In this document: one piece after another, positions 25,938 through 36,579 of the stretch | How positions within the stretch are numbered: position 1 is the stretch's first letter | How the letters are laid out: every line of letters begins with the position of its first letter | Assembly (NCBI RefSeq): GCF_002836255.1 | Contig: NZ_PJAU01000031.1 | Coordinates: forward strand, 62,001-126,000 | Direction: 5' to 3' | DNA: 64,000 nucleotides | From: Colwellia sp. 75C3 | GTDB taxonomy: Bacteria > Pseudomonadota > Gammaproteobacteria > Enterobacterales > Alteromonadaceae | Made by a program: the position numbers and the translations under genes | Notes under the pieces: generated by a model | What the model was told of the DNA's origin: nothing | The model's database searches: none | Seen by the model: the letters and a program-made list of their open reading frames with translations, nothing else

Positions 25938-27725
25938 ATGAATTTTATTAGTAAATGTTCGGTACTAGCAGCAATAGGTTTAGCCTGTGTAACATCGCAG
26001 TTAAGCCAAGCAAGCGAAGCTAAGTTAACAGCTAAAGCGGCCACGTTAGCACCTTATCAACAACGTGATTTTCAAGACGAAGTCTTTTATTTTGTTTTAC
26101 CAGACCGTTTTTACAATGGTGATACTAGCAATGATTTAGGCGCGGCTGCGAATGATAAAAAGCGTGCTGTGTCTCGTGGAGGTTTTGATAAAAGCCATAA
26201 AGGTATGTATCACGGTGGTGACTTAGCGGGTCTTACTGACAAATTAGCTTATCTTGATAATATGGGCGTAAGTGCTATTTGGTTAACGCCAGTATTACGT
26301 AATCGCGCTATGCAAGCAGGTACCTCTGGTTATCATGGTTATTGGATTTTAGATTTCACTGAAATTGATCCTCATCTTGGCAGTAACGCTGAGCTAAAAA
26401 ACTTTATCGACCAAGCACATAAACGTAATATAAAAGTATTTTTTGATATTATTACTAATCATACCGCTGATGTAATTAAGTACAAAGAATGTCACGGTGA
26501 AGACGGCTTAGGCTGGATTGTAGATGTAAGTGAAGGTAATGATTGTCCCTTTATTTCAATGGCACAACTTGCTAAAGGCAAGCATTACAGCCCCTTAATC
26601 CCTAAAGGTGAGGAAACATTAAAATACCCAGCATGGCTTAATGAACTATCTGAATATCACAACCAAGGTGATTCATTTTGGCGAGGTGAAAGCTCAGTAC
26701 GTGGTGACTTTGCTGGCCTTGATGATTTATATACCCAAAAAGCCAGTGTTGTTAATGGCATGATCGATATATATAAAGATATCATTAATGAGTTTAAGCC
26801 TGATGGTTTTCGTATTGATACGGTAAAACATGTCAACATAGAATTTTGGCAACAATTCTCACCCGCTTTGATAAGTCATGCTAAAACACTGGGCATTGAT
26901 AACTTTTTCATGTTTGGTGAGGTTTATAGTTTTGAACCTGAATTATTGAGTCGCTTTACTACTGAAGCTAAAATTCCTTCCGTATTAGATTTTGCTTTTC
27001 AAGGTGCGATGACAAAAGCTTTGGTTGAACAGCAGGGTACAAATGTATTGGCCCAATTATTCGCGAAAGACCATTTTTATCAAACTGAACATAAATATAT
27101 TAGTAACACCAATGCTAATCAATTAGTTAACTTTACCGGTAATCATGACATGGGTCGCTTTGCTTATGCACTTAAACAAAGTCCTCATAACTACGATGAA
27201 CAAGCACAAATTCAACGTAACTTGCTTGCACACGCCATGATGTTCTTTAGTCGTGGTGTACCGGTTATTTATTATGGTGATGAACAAGGGTTTGTTGGTG
27301 ACGGTGGTGATCAAGCTTCACGCCAAGATATGATGCCTTCTTTTGTTGCTAGTTATAATGATGATGATTTACTGGCAACAAGTAAGACTACAGCCGATGA
27401 TAATTTTGATACTAATCATCTTTTTTATCAAAGCTTTGCTAAGTATGCGCAGTTATATCAGCAATACCCAGCATTACGCTTTGGTGAGCAGGCGCTTGTT
27501 TATGCACAAGATAAAGCTGGTATTTTCGCCATCACGCGTCAAATGAAAGCGACAAGTAAAACTAAAGCGCAAAACCTATTGATTGTATTCAATACAGCGA
27601 TTGATTCTCAACGCCTCAATGTATTATCAGAAAAGGCAGATAGTAAGTTACTTTATCGTTCAGTGAACGCTGGAAAAGCTGATGAAATAGCGCCACTGAG
27701 TTTTGCTATTTATCAATTGAAATAG
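25938..27725 (+). CDS. Secreted GH13 alpha-amylase
   Basis: 595 residues with a signal peptide (FISKCSVLAAIGLACVTSQLSQAS). It begins the barrel with DEVFYFVLPDRFYNGD, then GGDLAGLTDKLAYLDNMGVSAIWLTP. The triad is D294 (GFRIDTVKH), E328 (FMFGEVY) and D404 (TGNHDMGRF). A beta-domain closes the protein. It should cut internal alpha-1,4 bonds of maltodextrins or starch in the periplasm or outside. The cysteine near the end of the signal (IGLACVT) could be a lipobox, so anchoring is possible. It is second in the operon with the GH13 glucosidase. Confidence 0.9.
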   Translation: MNFISKCSVLAAIGLACVTSQLSQASEAKLTAKAATLAPYQQRDFQDEVFYFVLPDRFYNGDTSNDLGAAANDKKRAVSRGGFDKSHKGMYHGGDLAGLTDKLAYLDNMGVSAIWLTPVLRNRAMQAGTSGYHGYWILDFTEIDPHLGSNAELKNFIDQAHKRNIKVFFDIITNHTADVIKYKECHGEDGLGWIVDVSEGNDCPFISMAQLAKGKHYSPLIPKGEETLKYPAWLNELSEYHNQGDSFWRGESSVRGDFAGLDDLYTQKASVVNGMIDIYKDIINEFKPDGFRIDTVKHVNIEFWQQFSPALISHAKTLGIDNFFMFGEVYSFEPELLSRFTTEAKIPSVLDFAFQGAMTKALVEQQGTNVLAQLFAKDHFYQTEHKYISNTNANQLVNFTGNHDMGRFAYALKQSPHNYDEQAQIQRNLLAHAMMFFSRGVPVIYYGDEQGFVGDGGDQASRQDMMPSFVASYNDDDLLATSKTTADDNFDTNHLFYQSFAKYAQLYQQYPALRFGEQALVYAQDKAGIFAITRQMKATSKTKAQNLLIVFNTAIDSQRLNVLSEKADSKLLYRSVNAGKADEIAPLSFAIYQLK

Positions 27726-27780
27726 CTATTAAACCTTAACTTACTTCATCGGTTAAGTGGTTTTCAGTTTAGTTGTTCTA

Positions 27781-27939
27781 ATACCAATTCCGATAAGTTT
27801 CTGATCTTGTTGTACGAAGTAAAAATATTTCAGGGCAAGGCGCTTGATTGACCAATAGCTGGCTATTGGGATTGAAAGCAACGCCGTCATGGAGAATTTT
27901 AGCCAGTACAAGTGGTCAATAATTTAACGGAATTGGTAT
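27781..27939. repeat. MITE-like intergenic element with 12-bp terminal inverted repeats
   Basis: The ends ATACCAATTCCG (27781-27792) and CGGAATTGGTAT (27928-27939) are exact inverted repeats, 159 bases overall. An inner hairpin CCAATAGC/GCTATTGG lies at 27852-27869. No open reading frame is inside. It sits between the amylase gene and a terminator. The size and ends are those of a miniature non-autonomous element. Confidence 0.7.
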
Positions 27940-27955
27940 AAGGTAAGTCGAAATA

Positions 27956-27993
27956 AAAAAGCGACCTCAATTCATATTGATGTCGCTTTTTTT
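27956..27993. terminator. Bidirectional Rho-independent terminator
   Basis: The arm at 27956-27971 (AAAAAGCGAC start) pairs with 27976-27991 with one mismatch, loop TCAT. T7 follows on the plus strand and a T-rich run on the minus strand. It serves the convergent amylase and histidine-kinase genes. Confidence 0.88.
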
Positions 27994-28040
27994 GTCGATA
28001 AAATTACTTCCACACGAGGAAATAGCTATAGCGTTATAAT

Positions 28041-30938
28041 TTATGGGGTTGCTAGCCACTTCTTTAAAAAAACATATATCTTCTTTGGATCAATGGGTTT
28101 GGTTAGATAATCATTCATACCTGCCTCAATGCATTTCTCTTTATCACCTTGCATTGCGTTTGCCGTCATCGCGACAATAGGAATATTTTTATACCGCTCA
28201 CCGGCAGCGCCGTCTCGGATTTGGCGAGTGGCTTCATAACCATCCATTTCGGGCATTTGGCAGTCCATAATAATTAAATTATAAGGTCGTTTTTTCGAGG
28301 AAAGTTGTAAAGCGGAAAGTGACTCTAAGCCATTGGCAGCAACGTCAATAATTAAGTTAAAATTCTTAAGAACACCTTTTGCCACTTCTTGGTTTATTCT
28401 ATTATCTTCAACCAATAATATATGGGTATTTTCAGGCCAGGTTATTTCTTGAATATCATTTTTTTGATCTTCCGTTTTCAGTCCCTGTAAGTAATGGTGC
28501 ATAACTAACGGTTGCGCCTGTTGTAAAACTTGACCATTCTCAGCAACCACTTGCAGTGCATTAAACAAATCGGACGTTGTCGCAGGTTTTGGGAAGTAGG
28601 CACTAAAACCCAAATCAGCGAAATATTGCGCATCCCCTCTGGAAACCATTGAGGTCATCATCACTAATTTAATTTTATTGAATCGTTTGTCTTTTTTTAA
28701 CAATACAGCTAATTGTTCTCCGTCCATGTTAGGCATTTGCATATCTAAAAAAGCGACATCAAAAAAAGGTTTACTTGGGTCTAATATTTGTTGTTCACAT
28801 AGGTTTAACGCATTTTGACCACTATCTGCTTCGGTAACACTTGCTCCCCAATGCGTTAACTGTCCGGTTAACACATCACGATTAGTTTTATTATCATCGA
28901 CAACTAATAAATGGAGCTTGTTAATATCTATGGAAGGTATTACTAATTGAGATTTAGGTGATTTTTTAAATTCTACAACGACGGTAAAAGTACTGCCTTT
29001 GCCTTTGTCACTACTCACCGATATATTGCCATGCATTAAACTACAAAACTTCTTCGCAATGGCCAACCCAAGCCCTGTGCCGCCATATTCTCTGGTAGTT
29101 GAAGCATCAACTTGGGTAAATGCTTCAAAGAGTTGTTTTTGCTTATCTGCTGAAATACCTATACCGGTATCAATGATCGAACAATGAAATTTCCACGTGG
29201 TCTCATTTTTAGAAAATAACTCCGCTCGAATTATTACTTCACCGTGCTCAGTAAACTTAATCGCATTACCGACAAGATTGGTCAATATTTGTCTTAATCT
29301 ACCGGGGTCTCCAATAACGAGTGATTCATCAATCGTTGAAACATCTAAAATTAACTATAAAGATTTGTTTTGTGCTTGAAAAGCCATCGCCTCAGAAAAC
29401 TCACCTAACATGCTATTGAGGTTAAAGTCGATTAGCTCCAATTCCATTTTACCCGCATCAATTTTAGTGAAATCTAATATGTCATTGATTAAGGTTAATA
29501 AAGACTCGGCACTACTTTGTGCCAGTTTTGCTCGGCTATGTTGCTCTTCATTTAATTGAGTGTTTAATAAAAGCCCTAACATGCCTAATACACCGTTCAT
29601 CGGTGTACGAATTTCATGACTCATGGTGGCTAAAAACTCATTTTTTATTTTGGCACTTTCTTTAGCTTCTTCTAAGGCTATTTCTAATTCAGCAGTACGA
29701 TCTTCTACTTGATTTTCTAAGTTCTCCGCAAATATTTTTAATTCGTTTTTTGACTCATCTAGGTGTGAGTACATAGTGTTAAAAGAACGTGTAAGAACAG
29801 CTATTTCGTCACTGCCGCCATTATTAGTTAATACTATATTTTTATTGCCTTTTACAATTTCATTGGCCGTATGGGTTAGATGTTTTATTGGAGCCAATAG
29901 GCGATGAGACAACCACGCCATAACGATACTGAGTAATAAAACACTAATAAATACCCGGGTAAACATACGCTGGCCAAAACTCGCTGAATCCTTTTCAATA
30001 AGTTCATGAGATACAAGGCTACCAATAACCAGTATATTTTCTACATTTAGTGGATCAATTTGATGGTGAAAGGTAATAATATTACTGGATTGCTGCTCTA
30101 ATACCGATATTTTTACTCTTTCGGTACTCTGTTGTAATAGGTCTAGTGATTGATAATCCTTTAGCAACCCAGCTTCTTTGCCTAACGCGAATGAGAATTC
30201 TCGGTCTTTATTTGCATGTAATAAATAATCACCTTGGTTATCAGCGATAAAATATTTCACATTGTCTGGAGGATTACGAAATAATTTAGACAGAATGTTA
30301 AAGTCAGCATTAATGATCATTAACCCTAAAACTTCACCTTCAAAATAAATCGGTGAAGCCACACGTACGACGGGTTGCAATGGAAATGTTATGTTGCCAT
30401 ATTCTCTATTAAGCTCAATCGGTGATAAATACTGCTCATTTTCCTTAAGTAATAATGTATTTACGACATAACTGCTTGCCCCCTTTTTTTGTAGATCACT
30501 TTCTTCAATGATTTGTTGCTCATCATTTCTCTTATCAATACGAACAATTTCTTTACCGTTATTACTTTTACCAATAAATCTCACTTGAATGTATTCAGGT
30601 CGCTGGCGCATTAATCCCATTAGCTCTAGCGTTAAACGTTCTTTCAATAAATTGCTGGTCATGTTGCTCAACTCATCATAACCGTCTTTATCTTCAGCAC
30701 GATAATAGCCGGTAATAGACTCCGATCTGGCGATGGTTGCTACATCGTTTTTCATTTGAGTAATTTTTTGATCAAATGAACTTATTTGTCGATCCAGATC
30801 TTTTGCTAAACGCTGTAAACTGTGATCTTTCATTAAGGAAGCCGCGTCGTTATAAGTTAGTACAGAAGTAAACAATATGCTGACGCCGGCAACTAAAAAA
30901 GCGAAGGCGGCAAATTTAATCGCTAATGAAAATTTCAT
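28041..30938 (-). pseudogene. Hybrid sensor histidine kinase interrupted by one in-frame TAG
   Basis: Two same-frame pieces (30938-29355 and 29354-28041) form one 965-codon gene. Order: membrane helix 1, double-CACHE-like periplasmic sensor (about 30-320), helix 2 (about 330-350), HAMP, coiled coil, HisKA with H441 in MSHEIRTP, then codon 528 = TAG, then HATPase (NLVGNAIKFTEHG, DTGIGI, GGTGLGLAI) and two receiver domains with D732 and D892. The stop falls in 'NKSL-stop-LILDVS', where relatives usually have Glu, so GAG to TAG is the simplest change. No shift or deletion is seen. The first half alone lacks the ATPase. The start overlaps the DVY-repeat gene (ATGA). Sequencing error, recent mutation or readthrough remain open. 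Confidence 0.85.
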
Positions 30939-32791
30939 CCATTATTCCTCGAATTAACCTGGATAGAGTAACGAGATAACATCAGTAAATTTTCCTCAAG
31001 TGTAAGAAGTTTTCGGTAGACATCAATAAGTTGTTTATTATTAACTTTTACCGATTTTACCGCCTGTGTATCGATCCCCCAAAACAGTCCCATCTCAGAT
31101 ATTCCCAAATCAAGCTGCCAAAACACGCTGTAAATATCAGCGATTTTTACATTGCTTACCTTTGGTAATGAAACACTAGCGTTAGTAGATAGGCCCTGTT
31201 GAGTATTTATCTGTGCTATTAATTTTTTAAGGTAAAATGCTTTCTGTAAAACGTCTTTATTACCAATTGTTTTAGTGTTTTTATATTGTTTATTCACAGG
31301 AACGATTTTTTTTACGGCTTGTTTTTTATCTACCGCTGATGCTGCAGCAAAGTGACTATTTAGTTTGTCTATTTTATTTACGAGGTAATCTACTTTTTGA
31401 AAAAGATGATTTTCATCAAAACCTTGGTTGCTTAAAATAGCTTTCAATGTTGAGGCGATTTTCCACATATTGATATAAGCATCACTTGGTTTTTTATCGA
31501 AAAAATATTCAATTTCATCCTTTATTATCCAAGTGCCAGTCACCATTCCAGACTCTGTGAAAACCATATTTAAGTATTCATCGACACGTAATGATAGATC
31601 AAAAACTTCTTGTGGCGTAATTTCCTTTTCAGGGTAGTTTTGTGCTGCTGATAGTCCTAATCCCTGATTTTCACGCAGTAGAACAATCATTTCTAACGTT
31701 TCTAAGCCTTGGGTAAATACATGTCGAGGTTGTAGGTTTTTTACTTTGGGTATAATGAAAGGGGGTATTCTTATGCCTTTTAAGCGACAAAATTTAAATA
31801 ATTCTTTTAAAATATGATGAGTTAACGAATAAACATCATTTGGCGTTTTTATCAGTAAACTGACATCATATTGTTGTAATTTACGCTTATCTAAAAAAGG
31901 AGGTAATAAATCTTGCGCGTAATTAATATTAAATATTATGTCATCAGAGGTTATAGCCGTTTTTGTTAGTTCCTGTGGAAAATACCGTTCAAGACCTAAA
32001 TGATATTGAATACGTTGTAGTTCAGCAAAGACTATGCCCATGGCACTGTAGACATCACTCGGGCTGATCACTCTTTTAGGGACATCTATAACTCTGACCG
32101 GATCCATAGACAAACTTTTATCAATGGCATTTATTCTCACTGTTAACGCTTTTACTGCGGCTAAAGTGTGGTTGGGGTGCTTATTTTTAGTGCGTTTTGC
32201 TATAGGAGATATTACGGGTAAATTTTGGCTAACTCTTAAAAACCGGGCTAGTGAAACAATTTGTTGGCTGGCAACATAAACATCCGAAGGGGAAATACCG
32301 CGTAAGCCAAGAGATCCATCTAATGCTAAAGAGATCTCTTCAAGTTTTGCATAAACATCGTTAGGGGCTTTACCTGTTACTTTTTGTTTTATCGACGTAT
32401 CTTCGATAACGATGTTGATATTATTCAACATTGCTAACAATTCTTGGCGTGCAAAGTAAACTTGGTTATAGACTTCATTTGGGGTGATCTCTCGACCGCC
32501 AGGATAATTTACCGGAATAGCCCCTATTTTAAGGACATTGACACGATATCGGTTTATCTTTTCAATGATTACCACCGCCTTTTGAAAAACATGCCTAGGC
32601 TTATAGTGATTTTCAACTGCGATGGTTACCCAAGGATTCAATTTTCCTTCTTTTAGGTGCCATTGTTTTATATTTTTCTCAAGTAATAATGCCTCGGCAT
32701 ACACATCGTTGGGCGTATAGTCTTTGGCTTGAACCATGAGACAAATAGACAGGCTGAATAATATCAAAAGAAAATATTTTTTCATAAACAA
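30935..32791 (-). CDS. Secreted protein with many 'PxDVY' repeats, coupled to the histidine kinase
   Basis: 618 residues with a signal peptide ([19 protein letters not shown]). The mature protein is made of degenerate units of about 35-80 residues, each starting with a turn such as TPNDVY, TPNEVY, APNDVY, SPSDVY, KPSDAY or PRHVF and continuing with an amphipathic helix; I count at least ten clear copies plus weaker ones (TSDDII, IADIYS, LIDVYR). No known enzyme motif is present. The stop overlaps the kinase start, so translation is coupled, which suggests that this periplasmic protein presents a signal to the CACHE sensor (inference). I do not recognise a named family. Confidence 0.75.
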   Translation of the reverse strand: MFMKKYFLLILFSLSICLMVQAKDYTPNDVYAEALLLEKNIKQWHLKEGKLNPWVTIAVENHYKPRHVFQKAVVIIEKINRYRVNVLKIGAIPVNYPGGREITPNEVYNQVYFARQELLAMLNNINIVIEDTSIKQKVTGKAPNDVYAKLEEISLALDGSLGLRGISPSDVYVASQQIVSLARFLRVSQNLPVISPIAKRTKNKHPNHTLAAVKALTVRINAIDKSLSMDPVRVIDVPKRVISPSDVYSAMGIVFAELQRIQYHLGLERYFPQELTKTAITSDDIIFNINYAQDLLPPFLDKRKLQQYDVSLLIKTPNDVYSLTHHILKELFKFCRLKGIRIPPFIIPKVKNLQPRHVFTQGLETLEMIVLLRENQGLGLSAAQNYPEKEITPQEVFDLSLRVDEYLNMVFTESGMVTGTWIIKDEIEYFFDKKPSDAYINMWKIASTLKAILSNQGFDENHLFQKVDYLVNKIDKLNSHFAAASAVDKKQAVKKIVPVNKQYKNTKTIGNKDVLQKAFYLKKLIAQINTQQGLSTNASVSLPKVSNVKIADIYSVFWQLDLGISEMGLFWGIDTQAVKSVKVNNKQLIDVYRKLLTLEENLLMLSRYSIQVNSRNNG

Positions 32792-33062
32792 GTCATTTCG
32801 CTGGTGTTGATATATCTATTTTTTTTATCTATCAAGTCAGTCTCTAATAAGTATATTTTCTTATATTAGAGCATAGTACAACTTATTAATTAAAGCCGAG
32901 TAAGTGGTCGTTCAGTAAAAATAATGGAAGGGAAGGCAGTGCTTTTTCTTAGACTTAATACGGAAAATATTCATCAGAACATTACAGTTTAACGATAGCG
33001 AAATTTTCTATGCATATTAAAATAATTTATCGCTATCATCACAGGTTATGTTGGTGGGAATT

Positions 33063-33668
33063 TTATATTTTTGAAAAAACTAATAATCGATTATTAGCTG
33101 GCATTTCATTATCGTCAATTAAATTAAGTCCCGTAGAATTCGCCAATAATAATATCGCTTCTATATCCCTAATACCGCTATTTATGTCTCTATCTTTGAG
33201 CCAAATATCAAAGTTGGCATTGCTTTCGCTGGTGAACTTTCCCTGATAATTAAAAGGGCCATATATACAAACGTTAGCTTCTGCCGTTAAGTTTTGAGCA
33301 ATAGCTTCAAAAAACTTAACTACTAACGGCCAACTGATTATATGTAGAGTATTGGCGGTATAGAGCCCATCAACGGCTAGGTTATTGTTAGGCACCGGCC
33401 AAGTTTTATGTAAATCAATAGTAATAGGTCTTTGCACATTCGCTAAAACAGTTTCATCTAACCAACCGTTAATACCTTGATGGTTTACTGGCAAATCACT
33501 GGTTTGCCAAGTTAGGTGAGGTAGGTGTTGGCCAAAGAAAACTGCATGTTGTCCTGTTCCAGAGCCAATTTCTAACACATGTTTAGTGTTTGAAAATACT
33601 TTGGTTAAAATATTTAAAATCGCTTGTTTATTATTTTCACATGCTTGGGAAAAAGGTTTATTCATCAT
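33063..33668 (-). CDS. DUF938 family, SAM-dependent methyltransferase-like
   Basis: 201 residues. The N-terminus KPFSQACENNKQAILNIL leads into the SAM-binding motif VLEIGSGTGQHAVFF at about residues 31-45, followed by SDLPVNHQGINGWL, the acidic second motif. The later LYTANTLHIISWPLVVKFFEA and CIYGPFNYQGKFTSESNANFD are DUF938 signatures. It is cytoplasmic; the methyl acceptor is unknown. It follows the FemAB-like gene by 20 bases on the same strand. Confidence 0.85.
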   Translation of the reverse strand: MMNKPFSQACENNKQAILNILTKVFSNTKHVLEIGSGTGQHAVFFGQHLPHLTWQTSDLPVNHQGINGWLDETVLANVQRPITIDLHKTWPVPNNNLAVDGLYTANTLHIISWPLVVKFFEAIAQNLTAEANVCIYGPFNYQGKFTSESNANFDIWLKDRDINSGIRDIEAILLLANSTGLNLIDDNEMPANNRLLVFSKI

Positions 33669-33688
33669 ATTTATTCTTAATCACTATC

Positions 33689-34846
33689 TTAAGGTACGTT
33701 TTTTAAAGGTACTGTCTTAAAAGGTAACATCTGTCGACATTGCTGTTGATACGTTAGCATATGCTTTTGCTCTTGTTGACAAAAGTCTTTAATGGCCTCT
33801 CTAAAAGCGGGATGTTTTATCCAGTGGTAAGAGTGCGTTAATACCGGCTCGAAGCCTCGTTGTATTTTGTGTTCACCTTGGGTACCAGGGTTAAAGCTTT
33901 TGAGTTTATTTTGAATACAAAATTCGATACCACGATAATAACAAAGCTCAAAATGTAAATTATTATGAGGTTTAGTACAGCCCCAATATCGACCATATAA
34001 TTGAGCTTCATCGTAAAAGAATAGTGCACAAGCAATATCTTCTTGTTCATCACTGGCAATAATCAATAAAATATTATCGGTCTCACTGGCTAGTATTTGT
34101 TTAAAAAACTCATAACTTAAGTGTGGTTGATGACCTCGTTTTAAATAGGTTAGTTGATAGGTTAAATAAAAAAACTCAAGGTCTTGTTGGCTAATTTCGT
34201 TATTTTTCAACTGACGAACGTTAATGTTTTGTTGAATGATAGAGAGTCTTTCTTTGCGAGTATTTTTTCTTTTACGCGAGTTGAAGGTATTTAGAAAATC
34301 TTCGAATGTTTCATAATCATGATTAAACCAATGAAACTGTACCGTATTACGCTGATAAACATCTTCCGGTAAAGCGGTCTTTATTTCATCGCAATACAAA
34401 ATATGCCAGCTATTAATATTCTGTTGTTGGCAATGTGCAATTAATGGCTCAAAAAGCTCATTCATTTTCAGCGCTGAAGAAAGCAATTTATCACTACTAA
34501 CCGGGGTAAAGGGAATGGTAGCCACTAATTTAGGATAATACTCTATGCCATTACGTTTATAGGCATCAGCCCAATCCCAATCAAAAACATATTCGCCCCA
34601 AGAGTGACTTTTCAAATACATCGGCATGACAGCCGTCACTTCATTGTTAGTGGTTGCCACTAAATGATGAGCTTGCCAGCCTTGTTTAGCGCTGACCGAT
34701 TGACTTTTTTCAAGGGTATTAAAAAAATCATACTGAAGGAAAGGGCAAGGAGAGCTATTTAAATTCTGCCAAGTATTAGCGCATATTTTGTCTATATGGT
34801 TAACGAAGTTAATGTTTATGTCGGCATTCAATAGAATATTTCTCAC
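33689..34846 (-). CDS. FemAB/GNAT-like acyltransferase (COG3146 type)
   Basis: 385 residues. Features of this family seen here are SPCPFLQYDFFNTLEKSQSV near residue 30, FDWDWADAYKRNGIEYYPKLVATIPFTPV near 90-117, and the late segment LYGRYWGCTKPHNNLHFELCYYRGIEFCI with FNPGTQGEHKIQRGF. It has the double-GNAT fold of peptidyl or aminoacyl transferases; the actual substrate is unknown. It lies between two methyltransferase-like genes in one leftward run, 36 bases after the gene at 34883. Confidence 0.82.
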   Translation of the reverse strand: MRNILLNADININFVNHIDKICANTWQNLNSSPCPFLQYDFFNTLEKSQSVSAKQGWQAHHLVATTNNEVTAVMPMYLKSHSWGEYVFDWDWADAYKRNGIEYYPKLVATIPFTPVSSDKLLSSALKMNELFEPLIAHCQQQNINSWHILYCDEIKTALPEDVYQRNTVQFHWFNHDYETFEDFLNTFNSRKRKNTRKERLSIIQQNINVRQLKNNEISQQDLEFFYLTYQLTYLKRGHQPHLSYEFFKQILASETDNILLIIASDEQEDIACALFFYDEAQLYGRYWGCTKPHNNLHFELCYYRGIEFCIQNKLKSFNPGTQGEHKIQRGFEPVLTHSYHWIKHPAFREAIKDFCQQEQKHMLTYQQQCRQMLPFKTVPLKNVP

Positions 34847-34882
34847 TAGCTAAAGGCTGTTATAATTTACACACATGATACC

Positions 34883-35446
34883 TCAAAGCTTAGCTTCATC
34901 CTTACCAATTTTGTAGAGGTAAACAGGAGACTTGTAAAAATCATCGAGTCGTATGGTTTTGCTCGGTTGCCATGAGGGTAGGGCAAAATTATTGCTGATA
35001 AGAAAGTTAATGTCAGCTTGCTCTAAGCGTAATTTTTCATCGATTTTCCCCATCGCCTCGGGAAATAAATAACACACTAAGACCGATGCTTTAGATAAGT
35101 CTGCTTTATAAAAGTTTTGTCGGTGTAACGTTAGGTTTTTTAATCCTAATACTTTTTTGAGTAAGGACGATGTTAGCCATGGCAGATAGGATAGTTCGTA
35201 TCCCACGATTTTCCTTTGCGGATATTTCTTGGCAATACGTATTACGAAGTTGCCCCAGCCACTGCCTAAGTCAATGATGGTACCGCTGCCGGTTTCATCA
35301 ACTAACTGCATCATAGCAAGGTAGGCTTTATTTGAACTTGGCATCGGTGTAATACCTAGTTTTATCGTACTGTATACGATAGAACTGGCAACAAAGACCA
35401 TCATAAAGGCAAGAATAATAAACAAAAAAATGTCGGGAATTATCAA
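34883..35446 (-). CDS. Membrane-anchored class I SAM-dependent methyltransferase
   Basis: 187 residues. One N-terminal membrane helix (IFLFIILAFMMVFVASSIVY, about 4-25) is followed by the SAM motif TIIDLGSGWGNFVIRIAKKYP and the acidic VVGYELS-like strand (KIVGYELSYLPWL). The catalytic-side motif VLVCYLFPEAMGKI follows. The substrate is unknown. The gene is first in a leftward run with the FemAB-like and DUF938 genes, and the LysR gene upstream ends 24 bases before it. Confidence 0.8.
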   Translation of the reverse strand: MIIPDIFLFIILAFMMVFVASSIVYSTIKLGITPMPSSNKAYLAMMQLVDETGSGTIIDLGSGWGNFVIRIAKKYPQRKIVGYELSYLPWLTSSLLKKVLGLKNLTLHRQNFYKADLSKASVLVCYLFPEAMGKIDEKLRLEQADINFLISNNFALPSWQPSKTIRLDDFYKSPVYLYKIGKDEAKL

Positions 35447-35470
35447 AGCTAAACTCTCAAATAGGATACG

Positions 35471-36373
35471 TTATTTTTCAACATCGACGATATTCTCTAC
35501 TAAAAAGTCTAAGAAAACCCGTGTTTTTGGGGAGAGCATCTCTCGCTTCAAATAAATAGCGTAAGTGGCACTTAATTCTTCATAAGGGCTAAAAGTATAA
35601 TCAGGCATAACTTGAATTAAGCTGCCATCGGCTAGCTCATTTTTAATTGCCCATAGAGGGATTAACGCTAAGCCTGCATCATTTAAGACTAGCTGTTTTT
35701 GACCATTAACCGAGTTAACCGAAATAGCCTTGTTGAGGGAAAGTTTTGTTCTTTCTTCAGCCATTAAAAACCAATCTTTCCAGCGAGCATAGTTGTATCG
35801 GATACATTGATGATCTTTTAACGCTTCAGGACAGTCTGGAGTTCCATTGATAGTTAGATAATGAGGACTTGCGCATAATAAAAAGTTATTTAACGCGAGT
35901 TGCCTTGCTATCATGGATGAGTCAGGTAAACGCCCACTGCGAATGGCTACATCGATATTTTCTTCGACCAGATCAACAACTCGCTCGGTTAATTCTAGTT
36001 CTATATCAATATTTGGGTACAGGGATATAAACTTCGGCATCAATGGCAGTATCACACTTTCGCCAAAGCCCACGGTCATACTTATATTAAGCTTACCTTT
36101 GGGGGCTTCTTGCAAGTCATTAACGACTCTTTTAGCTTCATCAAACTCAGAGACAATACGTTGAGAGTATTCATAATACTTGAGGCCAGCTTCTGTTAAG
36201 CCAGTATTTCGAGTGGTTTTATTTAGCAGACGTACGCCAAGTTCTTGTTCAAGTACGGCGAGTTGTCTTGAAATAGAAGAGGGTTGTACATCAAAAATCC
36301 TACTGGTTGCAGAAATACTACCAGTTTCGACCACACTGTTGAAATACAGTAACCGATTCAGTGAACTCATCAT
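35471..36373 (-). CDS. LysR-family transcriptional regulator
   Basis: 300 residues from ATG 36373; an in-frame ATG at 36430 would add 19 residues that do not fit the family. The helix-turn-helix is LYFNSVVETGSISATSRIFDVQPSSISRQLAVLEQELG, followed by the effector domain (GKLNISMTVGFGESVILPLMPKFISLYPNIDIELE). The effector-domain style is that of the subgroup regulating small oxidoreductases. It is divergent from the quinone-oxidoreductase-like gene at 36580, which is its likely target (inference). The inducer is unknown. Confidence 0.9.
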   Translation of the reverse strand: MMSSLNRLLYFNSVVETGSISATSRIFDVQPSSISRQLAVLEQELGVRLLNKTTRNTGLTEAGLKYYEYSQRIVSEFDEAKRVVNDLQEAPKGKLNISMTVGFGESVILPLMPKFISLYPNIDIELELTERVVDLVEENIDVAIRSGRLPDSSMIARQLALNNFLLCASPHYLTINGTPDCPEALKDHQCIRYNYARWKDWFLMAEERTKLSLNKAISVNSVNGQKQLVLNDAGLALIPLWAIKNELADGSLIQVMPDYTFSPYEELSATYAIYLKREMLSPKTRVFLDFLVENIVDVEK

Positions 36374-36579
36374 GGATCTTAGGATTATTGATAGTGTGAT
36401 CACTTTAACTTTGCGTTGTCTAAAAAGCAAATGTGATTTGCCAGTTAGGTTATGGTTTGCTCAATTAGCAATGAGTAGAATAGCCACATTGAAACGAGCA
36501 AGCAAACTCGTAGCTAAATAAACATAAACTAATTTACAGCGACATATAGCGCTATTTATACAAATAAAGAGAAACTCCT

